Positions 7,523-11,507 of a stretch of 11,507 nucleotides of DNA are shown here, piece by piece; the first letter of the stretch is position 1, and every line of letters begins with the position of its first letter. A program made the translations under genes and the position numbers. The notes below the pieces were generated by a model, which saw nothing but the letters and a program-made list of their open reading frames with translations, was not told the DNA's origin and did no database searches. The stretch comes from JBQCEE01 sp051960575 (GTDB lineage Bacteria; Actinomycetota; Actinomycetes; Mycobacteriales; Jatrophihabitantaceae): the NCBI RefSeq assembly GCF_051960575.1, contig NZ_JBQCEE010000319.1, positions 1-11,507 on the forward strand, written 5' to 3'.

Positions 7523-7548
7523 CGCTCGGGCGAGGCAACCTCGGGGCG

Positions 7549-7581
7549 CGCACGGTGTCCAACAGATGTGAACACCGTGCG
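7549..7581. promoter_or_regulatory. 10-bp perfect inverted repeat enclosing the sigma factor start codon
   Basis: The arms CGCACGGTGT (7549-7558) and ACACCGTGCG (7572-7581) are perfect reverse complements separated by 13 bases. The GTG start at 7568 lies inside the loop. As DNA this is a good dimeric-regulator operator. As RNA it is a hairpin that would present or hide the start codon, which lacks a visible Shine-Dalgarno sequence. It also follows the mutase stop by 26 bases and might terminate that transcript, although no T-tract follows. The symmetry is certain; the role is open. Confidence 0.6.
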
Positions 7582-8089
7582 GGACGCGCCCGCTGAGCCG
7601 ACCGCCGCGGTCGAGGAGCTGTTCCGGCGGCACGGCGCGATGCTCGTCCGCCTCGCCACCTTCCTCTGCGGCGACCGCGGCGCGGCGGAGGAGATCGTGC
7701 AGGAGTCGTTCGCGGCGGTGATCCGGCACTGGCGCCGGCTCGTCGACCACCAGGCGGCGCTGGCCTACGTGCGCGCCGCCGTCGTGAACGGCACGCGCAA
7801 CCACCATCGCCGCGCCGGTGTGGCGCGACGCCATCTGCGCGTCGCCGAGCCCGAGGCGACCGCCGACGTCGCCGACACGCTGCTGCTCGCCGAGGAGCAC
7901 CGCGCCGTCCTGCTCGCGCTGCGCGACCTGCCGCCGCGCCAGCGCGAGGTGCTGGTGCTGCGCTACTGGAGCGACCTCGACGAGGGCGAGATCGCCGCCG
8001 CGATGGGTATCGCCCGCGGCACCGTGAAGTCCACCGCCGCCCGCGCGCTCGACGCGATCGAGCGGCGTCTGAAGGAGCTGCACGCATGA
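7568..8089 (+). CDS. ECF RNA polymerase sigma factor, SigE-type
   Basis: 173 residues, the usual size for a two-domain ECF factor. Region sigma-2 is seen at about 15-82: the ELFRRHGAMLVRLA helix, the promoter-melting segment with GAAEEIVQESF, and YVRAAVVNGTRNHHRR. Region sigma-4 is at about 105-168: LPPRQREVLVLRYW, then the helix-turn-helix around EIAAAMGIARGTVKSTAARAL. The protein would direct core polymerase to a small set of promoters. The only start that gives the full sigma-2 region is the GTG at 7568, since the in-frame stop of the mutase lies just upstream. There is no clear ribosome binding site, so leaderless or structure-controlled translation is possible. The GTG lies in the loop of a 10-bp inverted repeat. 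The stop overlaps the ATG of the next gene (ATGA), so the sigma factor and its partner are translationally coupled. ECF factors commonly drive their own operon, but no promoter motif can be assigned. Confidence 0.93.
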   Translation: MNTVRDAPAEPTAAVEELFRRHGAMLVRLATFLCGDRGAAEEIVQESFAAVIRHWRRLVDHQAALAYVRAAVVNGTRNHHRRAGVARRHLRVAEPEATADVADTLLLAEEHRAVLLALRDLPPRQREVLVLRYWSDLDEGEIAAAMGIARGTVKSTAARALDAIERRLKELHA

Positions 8090-9270
8090 GCACCGACACC
8101 GAGGACCGCCTGCGCGCCGCTCTGCGGGTCGCCGGCGAGCAGCTGCACGTCGAGGGCCTCACCCTCCGGCCGGTCGACCGTGCGGCGCCGGCGCGGTGGC
8201 GACGCATGGCGCTCCCGCTCACCGTCGCCGCGGCCGTCGCCGCCGCGGCGGTGGGGCTGTCGCTCGCCGGGCGCGGGCACGACAACTCGGCGCCGCCGGT
8301 GACGCGGTCGACCGTCCCGGTGCCGACGTCGACGACGGTGTCCTCGGTGCCGCCGCGTCCTCCGTCGACGGCCGCCTTCCCCCAGGCGCAACGGTGCGAC
8401 ACCGCTGACAGCACGGCCTGGACGGCCGCCATGCATGGGCCCGAGCTCATCGGCATCCCACCCGGCACGGTCATGGCGGGGCTCGTGTACCTCGCCGGTG
8501 TGGATCGGCGCGGTGACGCCATCGCCGTCGAGACCACGAACCCCGGGCGCTTGGTCACGGTGCGTCCCGACGGCACGACGACCGTGCTCTACACCGCGCC
8601 GCAGCAGGTCGACCCGTCGACACCGGTGCGGATCGGCGACGCGACAGCGCCCGACGGCGACTGGACGGCGGTCTCGCTCATCGCCGGTGGTGGCCAGGGC
8701 GAGCGCTCCGGCATTGTCGCGGTGAACATCCGGACGCGGGCGACCCGCACCGTCCGGGCTGTCGGCAACTTCGATCTCATCGTGCAGACCCCGTTCGTCG
8801 CCGGCGGCGCCGTGCGCTGGGTCGAGTCGACGAACGTCGGCGTCTCGCGCGGCTACGCCTACGACCTCGCGACCGGGCGACGCAGCGACGTGAGCGTCGC
8901 ATCGGCGACGCCGCCCAGCGGGCTCGAGGTACGGGCCGGGAACCTGCACGCGTTCCAGCAATCGTCCGGCGGCCGGACGCACCTGCTGGTGCAGCGTGGT
9001 TCGGAGCCTGCGGTCGACGTCGCGAGCACCGACAGCGACGGCCTCACCCACCTGCTGGCGCTCACGGACCGGTTCCTGCTCTGGTCCGACGTGCATGGGC
9101 TGCATCTGCTCGATCTGCGCAGCGGCGCGGGCACGGTGCTGGACCAGAGCACGCTGGACGCCGGCGCAGCCGCGGCGGCCGGCACGCTCGCCGTCAACAC
9201 CGAGTCGGCGAAGGGCGGTCCGTTGCTGGGTGTCGCGCGCGAGGCGGACCTGCCCGCGCTGCACTGCTGA
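8086..9270 (+). CDS. Single-pass membrane protein with propeller-like outer domain, probable anti-sigma/sensor partner
   Basis: 394 residues. The ATG overlaps the sigma stop and is preceded by GAAGGAG (8071-8077, 8-base spacer). The N-terminal 40 residues are cytoplasmic-type and helical (EDRLRAALRVAGEQL), followed by RWRR and one hydrophobic helix at about 42-61. A Pro/Thr/Ser-rich linker follows (about 65-97), then a beta-rich domain with strands such as LVTVRPDGTTTVLY, LLALTDRFLLWSD and GLHLLDLRSGAGTVL, likely a propeller outside the cell. This layout and the coupling to a SigE-type gene match partner proteins thought to restrain ECF factors. No HxxxCxxC zinc anti-sigma motif is present in the cytoplasmic segment, so binding to the sigma factor is inferred from context. 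Cys104 and the terminal Cys394 could pair. It is the last gene before a long hairpin. Confidence 0.8.
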   Translation: MSTDTEDRLRAALRVAGEQLHVEGLTLRPVDRAAPARWRRMALPLTVAAAVAAAAVGLSLAGRGHDNSAPPVTRSTVPVPTSTTVSSVPPRPPSTAAFPQAQRCDTADSTAWTAAMHGPELIGIPPGTVMAGLVYLAGVDRRGDAIAVETTNPGRLVTVRPDGTTTVLYTAPQQVDPSTPVRIGDATAPDGDWTAVSLIAGGGQGERSGIVAVNIRTRATRTVRAVGNFDLIVQTPFVAGGAVRWVESTNVGVSRGYAYDLATGRRSDVSVASATPPSGLEVRAGNLHAFQQSSGGRTHLLVQRGSEPAVDVASTDSDGLTHLLALTDRFLLWSDVHGLHLLDLRSGAGTVLDQSTLDAGAAAAAGTLAVNTESAKGGPLLGVAREADLPALHC

Positions 9271-9274
9271 CCGA

Positions 9275-9332
9275 CCATGATCGACACCCGTCCGAACCGG
9301 TGCTGACCGGTCGGGACGGGTGTCGATCTTGG
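9275..9332. terminator. Long hairpin, probable transcription terminator or extragenic palindrome
   Basis: Starting 5 bases after the stop at 9270, positions 9279-9301 pair with 9306-9328 around a GCTG loop. This is a 23-pair stem with only two mismatches, and its outer 15 pairs are perfect. After one more mismatch, three further pairs extend it to 9275-9332. The tract following it is TTGG rather than a run of T, so it is not a textbook intrinsic terminator, but long GC-rich stems serve this role in actinomycetes. Being symmetrical it could act in both directions. It might also be a copy of a dispersed extragenic palindrome. The rest of the gap, 9333-9400, is AT-richer than its surroundings and presumably holds the promoter of the next operon; no box is convincing. 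Confidence 0.7.
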
Positions 9333-9400
9333 CGTCGCGACGCAACAGTGACCGACGGATCATTCCCAAACCGGACAGCGACGGAGTTGAATCCGGCGAT

Positions 9401-9640
9401 GTGAGCTCAGCGCACGAGTCGCCGATCGGCCTCGCCGGCCGCATCACCACGGCGACGCGTGGCGAGCAGGGCGCGGGGGAGGTCGAGCTGCGCATCCGCG
9501 GCGGCACCGAGACCTTCGTCGCCCGCTCGGCCGACCCGCTGCCCCGTGGGCAGGCCGTGATCGTGCTCGCGACGCTCGGCCCGCGCACCGTGGTGGTGGC
9601 GCCGTGGATGGATCCCGTCGACAGTCTGCTGGAGCTCTAG
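9401..9640 (+). CDS. Short NfeD-type OB-fold protein, flotillin partner
   Basis: 79 residues from the GTG at 9401. The conserved part reads IGLAGRITTATRGEQGAGEV, then VELRIRGGTETFVARS, then LPRGQAVIVLATLGPRTVVV. This is the beta-strand pattern of the C-terminal OB-fold of NfeD proteins (a Gly-rich entry strand, a mid 'ArS' strand, then 'kGt.V.Vv..g..l.V'). NfeD proteins are encoded next to flotillins and are thought to assist their membrane-domain assembly, which agrees with the immediately adjacent flotillin gene. The usual NfeD membrane helices and the protease domain of long forms are absent, so this copy is soluble. The GTG was chosen because an upstream alternative (9320) lies inside the hairpin and adds Arg/Asp-rich residues unlike the family. 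Ribosome binding is weak, so the start is uncertain. The TAG stop directly abuts the flotillin ATG. Confidence 0.72.
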   Translation: MSSAHESPIGLAGRITTATRGEQGAGEVELRIRGGTETFVARSADPLPRGQAVIVLATLGPRTVVVAPWMDPVDSLLEL

Positions 9641-11038
9641 ATGTTCGGTTACCGCGTCCCGTCGCCCAACGAGGCGATGCTCATCTCCGGCGGGAGGACC
9701 GACGGCGCGCCGTTCCGCGTCGTCACCGGCCGCGGCGCGTTCGTGCTGCCGTTCTTCCGCCGTGCCGCGTTCCTCACGCTGACGCTGTTCGAGTCGGAGG
9801 TCGAGGAGGTCTGCGTGACCAAGCAGGGCATCGCCCTGAACGTGAAGGCGGTCATCGCGGCGAAGGTCGGCAGCGACGCCGAGTCGATCGTCAATGCCGG
9901 ACAGCGCTTCCTCGCCGACCAGAACCAGATGCCGGTGCTGACCGGACGCATCTTCGCGGGCCACCTGCGCTCGATCATCGGCTCGATGACCGTCGAGGAG
10001 ATCATCACCGAGCGGCAGAAGCTCTCGACCGAGGTGCTCGACGGGTCGAAGGAGGAGATGGCCCGCATGGGCCTGACCGTCGACTCGCTGCAGATCCAGT
10101 CGATCGACGACATGCGCCAGGGCTACATCGCCGCGATGGCCGCGCCGCACAACGCGGCGATCCAGCGGTCGGCGCAGATCGCCCAGGCACAGGCCGACCA
10201 GGCCGCGGCCGAGGCGCAGCAGCAGGCCGAGCGGGCGAAGGCCGACTACGTGCGGCAGACCACCGTCGTCCAGGCCAATCTCGCCTCGGAGGTGAAGGCG
10301 GCGCAGGCCGAGGCCGACCGCAAGGCGGCCGAGGCGCTGCAGGAGTCGCTGCGCCAGCAGGCCGACTACGAGCGGCAGACCTCGGTGGCGAAGGCCGGCT
10401 TCCAGGCCGAGGTCGAGGTCGCCAACGCCAAGGCGGCGCAGACGGCGGCGCAGGCGGTGCAGGAGTCGCAGCGTTCGCAGGCCGAGTTCGAGCGGACGAC
10501 CGCGGTGGCCAAGGCCGGGTACGCCGCCGAGACGCAGTCGGCGCAGGCGAAGGCCAACCAGGCCGGCCCGTTGGCGCTCGCGCAGGCGGCGCAGGAGGTG
10601 GCCGAGGCCGAGGCGCTGCTGGCGCAGAAGCAGGCGGCGCTGCGCGAGGCACAGCTGGTCGGCGAGGTCGTGAAGCCTGCGGAGGCCGACGCCGAGCGCG
10701 TGCGCATCCTCGCCCGTGCCGAGGCGGAGAAGACCGAGACGCTCGCGCGGGCCGCCGCGTCGAACAACCGGGTGTCGCTCGACCAGATGCTCATCCAGCA
10801 GCTGCCGCTCATCGTCGAGAAGGCCGCGGGCGGCCTGGCGCAGGCGAACGTCACGGTGCTGAACGGCGCCGACGGCCTCTCGCAGATCGTGTCCGGGCTC
10901 GTCGGCCAGGGCATGGCGATCTTCGACGCGATCCGCAACGACCCGCCCTCGGGCAACGGCGCCCGGCCGGCGCAGGACACCGACTCGCGCGCGCTCGAGC
11001 GCGGTGCCGCCGACGGCCGCGCCGGGACGTCCGGCTGA
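9641..11038 (+). CDS. Flotillin/SPFH-domain protein with expanded coiled coil
   Basis: 465 residues. The ATG abuts the preceding stop; GGAG (9631-9634) inside the previous gene is its ribosome binding site, 6 bases away. The N-terminus, YRVPSPNEAMLISGG followed by GRGAFVLPFFRR, resembles the start of eukaryotic flotillins and enters the SPFH (PHB) domain at once (about 5-170, with VTKQGIALNVKAVIAAKVG and GLTVDSLQIQSIDD). An Ala/Gln/Glu-rich coiled coil follows (about 171-375) containing three 40-residue tandem repeats, then a C-terminal oligomerisation region (about 376-430) and a polar tail. Flotillins assemble large oligomers that organise membrane microdomains. Bacterial FloT-type proteins usually carry an N-terminal membrane-inserting hairpin, and none is seen here, so attachment must be peripheral or via partners. 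The stop abuts the ATG of the next gene, giving a three-gene operon with no spacers. Confidence 0.92.
   Translation: MFGYRVPSPNEAMLISGGRTDGAPFRVVTGRGAFVLPFFRRAAFLTLTLFESEVEEVCVTKQGIALNVKAVIAAKVGSDAESIVNAGQRFLADQNQMPVLTGRIFAGHLRSIIGSMTVEEIITERQKLSTEVLDGSKEEMARMGLTVDSLQIQSIDDMRQGYIAAMAAPHNAAIQRSAQIAQAQADQAAAEAQQQAERAKADYVRQTTVVQANLASEVKAAQAEADRKAAEALQESLRQQADYERQTSVAKAGFQAEVEVANAKAAQTAAQAVQESQRSQAEFERTTAVAKAGYAAETQSAQAKANQAGPLALAQAAQEVAEAEALLAQKQAALREAQLVGEVVKPAEADAERVRILARAEAEKTETLARAAASNNRVSLDQMLIQQLPLIVEKAAGGLAQANVTVLNGADGLSQIVSGLVGQGMAIFDAIRNDPPSGNGARPAQDTDSRALERGAADGRAGTSG
10193..10552 (+). repeat. Three in-frame 120-bp (40-residue) repeats within the flotillin coiled coil
   Basis: Flotillin residues 185-224, 225-264 and 265-304 align without gaps. 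Each begins with AD/AA plus AAxA, has an ADYxRQT or AEFERTT core at position 17-23, and ends with a Glu/Gln-rich EVxxAxAK-type segment. A fourth unit begins at 305 (ANQAGPLA) and passes into the usual AGPLxxAxAxQE flotillin segment. The 40-residue length is constant and the DNA copies are diverged, so this is an established structural repeat and not a recent slippage event. Confidence 0.85.
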
Positions 11039-11507
11039 ATGGGACACCCGACCGGGCCGCCGGCGTCCCATGCCCCTGTGCCGCAGGGCGGCGGCTTCCG
11101 GTACGAGATCGCCTACGACGACCGCGTGTGGCTGCGTGTGCCTCGTGGCGACGAGCGGCTCGGGAAGCGCTGGGCGAAGGACGCCGGCGAGGCGTGGGGG
11201 AAGGACCTCGGGGCGCCGAGGCGGTGGCGCGCGACGCTCGCCGCGATGCTCGCGGCCATCGCCCGTCAGTCGTACGGGGACGAACCCGAGGCGCTGTTCG
11301 TGCACCTGCTGCCGCGCATCGACGCAGCGCCCGATCCGCTGCTGGTGCTGCTGCGGTCGGTGCCGGCGGGGGGGCGGGCGCCCGGCGCGGGGGGGGGGGT
11401 GCTGGCGGGCGGGCCCCAACGCCGAGCTCGTATCGCTCGAGCACGGCCGGATCCAGGGCATGGAGCACCACGACAAGGGCAAGACGTTCGAGGTCGACCG
11501 GACCCTC
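11039..11507 (+). CDS. Unrecognised protein, third gene of the NfeD-flotillin operon (3' partial, apparent frameshift)
   Basis: The ATG directly follows the flotillin TGA, so translation is probably coupled; only a weak GGGA lies upstream (11024-11027). The frame reads through residues such as FRYEIAYDDRVWLRVPRGDE, GKRWAKDAGEAWGKDLGA, a helix RWRATLAAMLAAIARQ, and EALFVHLLPRIDAAPDPLLV, with no stop to the window end. From about 11418 the sensible protein continues in another frame: NAELVSLEHGRIQGM, then EHHDKGKTFEVDRTL to the last base. The switch falls around G-runs at 11368-11374 and 11389-11399. It corresponds to one extra base (or two missing), so a sequencing or assembly error is likelier than a real frameshift. 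No transmembrane segment or known motif is seen. I do not recognise the family; position alone suggests a role linked to the flotillin assembly. Confidence 0.6.
   Translation, partial: MGHPTGPPASHAPVPQGGGFRYEIAYDDRVWLRVPRGDERLGKRWAKDAGEAWGKDLGAPRRWRATLAAMLAAIARQSYGDEPEALFVHLLPRIDAAPDPLLVLLRSVPAGGRAPGAGGGVLAGGPQRRARIARARPDPGHGAPRQGQDVRGRPDP
11368..11416. other. G-homopolymer, low-complexity patch at the apparent frameshift
   Basis: Runs of 7 G (11368-11374) and 11 G (11389-11399) with further G/C-only sequence sit where the reading frame of the last gene changes. They lie about 100 bases from the window end, which is typical of low-quality sequence at a contig edge. Actual bases here should be treated as unreliable. 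Confidence 0.7.

Noticed and set aside
7531..7543. Small hairpin CGAGG-CAA-CCTCG after the mutase stop
   Set aside because: Only five pairs, common by chance at this GC content, and no T-tract; not convincing as a terminator.
5828..8083. Long open frame on the - strand (751 codons) opposite the mutase and sigma genes
   Set aside because: It runs antisense to two well-supported genes and has a low-complexity Arg/Glu/His/Val composition without motifs; a GC-driven shadow.
9320..9400. Longer NfeD start at GTG 9320
   Set aside because: This start is in the right arm of the terminator-like hairpin, and the extra 27 residues are polar and do not fit the NfeD fold.
9407..11482. Long open frame on the - strand (691 codons) opposite the flotillin operon
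   Set aside because: Leu/Arg/Gly/His-rich mirror of the repetitive flotillin coiled coil; no start context, no family resemblance.

Overview
The window is very GC-rich and uses almost only G/C-ending codons. It carries gene types typical of high-GC Gram-positive bacteria: an nSTAND1-WD40 protein, an ECF sigma factor of the SigE type with a co-encoded single-pass membrane partner, and a B12-dependent acyl-CoA mutase large subunit. I infer an actinomycete (Actinomycetota). The genus cannot be fixed from the sequence. All genes I can support are on the + strand.

Layout: (1) 1-3585 is the 3' part of a large membrane-anchored STAND NTPase with a C-terminal WD40 propeller; its N-terminus lies outside the window. 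(2) 3586-3724 is a short but structured gap with a five-copy 9-bp tandem repeat, two tandem copies of an 11-bp repeat and a 7-bp inverted repeat. (3) 3725-5766 holds two consecutive secreted YncE/NHL-like beta-propeller proteins. (4) 5767-5854 is an unusually AT-containing promoter region with a repeated GGACGT element. It precedes a 555-residue acyl-CoA mutase large subunit (5855-7522) whose substrate-pocket residues are those of isobutyryl-CoA mutase rather than methylmalonyl-CoA mutase. No B12-binding small subunit is present. (5) 7568-9270 is an ECF sigma factor and an ATGA-overlapping membrane protein with a propeller-like outer domain, a probable anti-sigma/sensor. The sigma GTG start lies in the middle of a 10-bp perfect inverted repeat. 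(6) 9275-9332 is a long hairpin that closes this operon. (7) 9401 to the end is a tightly packed operon: an 80-codon NfeD-type OB-fold protein, a flotillin/SPFH protein with three exact-length 40-residue repeats in its coiled coil, and an unrecognised third gene. The third gene runs off the window and looks frameshifted at a G homopolymer near the edge.

Recurring themes are beta-propeller sensor or scaffold proteins (four of the eight genes) and membrane-associated signalling. I see no mobile element, CRISPR array, tRNA or rRNA. The points most worth a second look are the start-codon dyad of the sigma gene, the mutase pocket residues, the 40-residue flotillin repeats combined with the absence of any membrane anchor in the NfeD/flotillin pair, and the 11-bp repeats downstream of the STAND gene.
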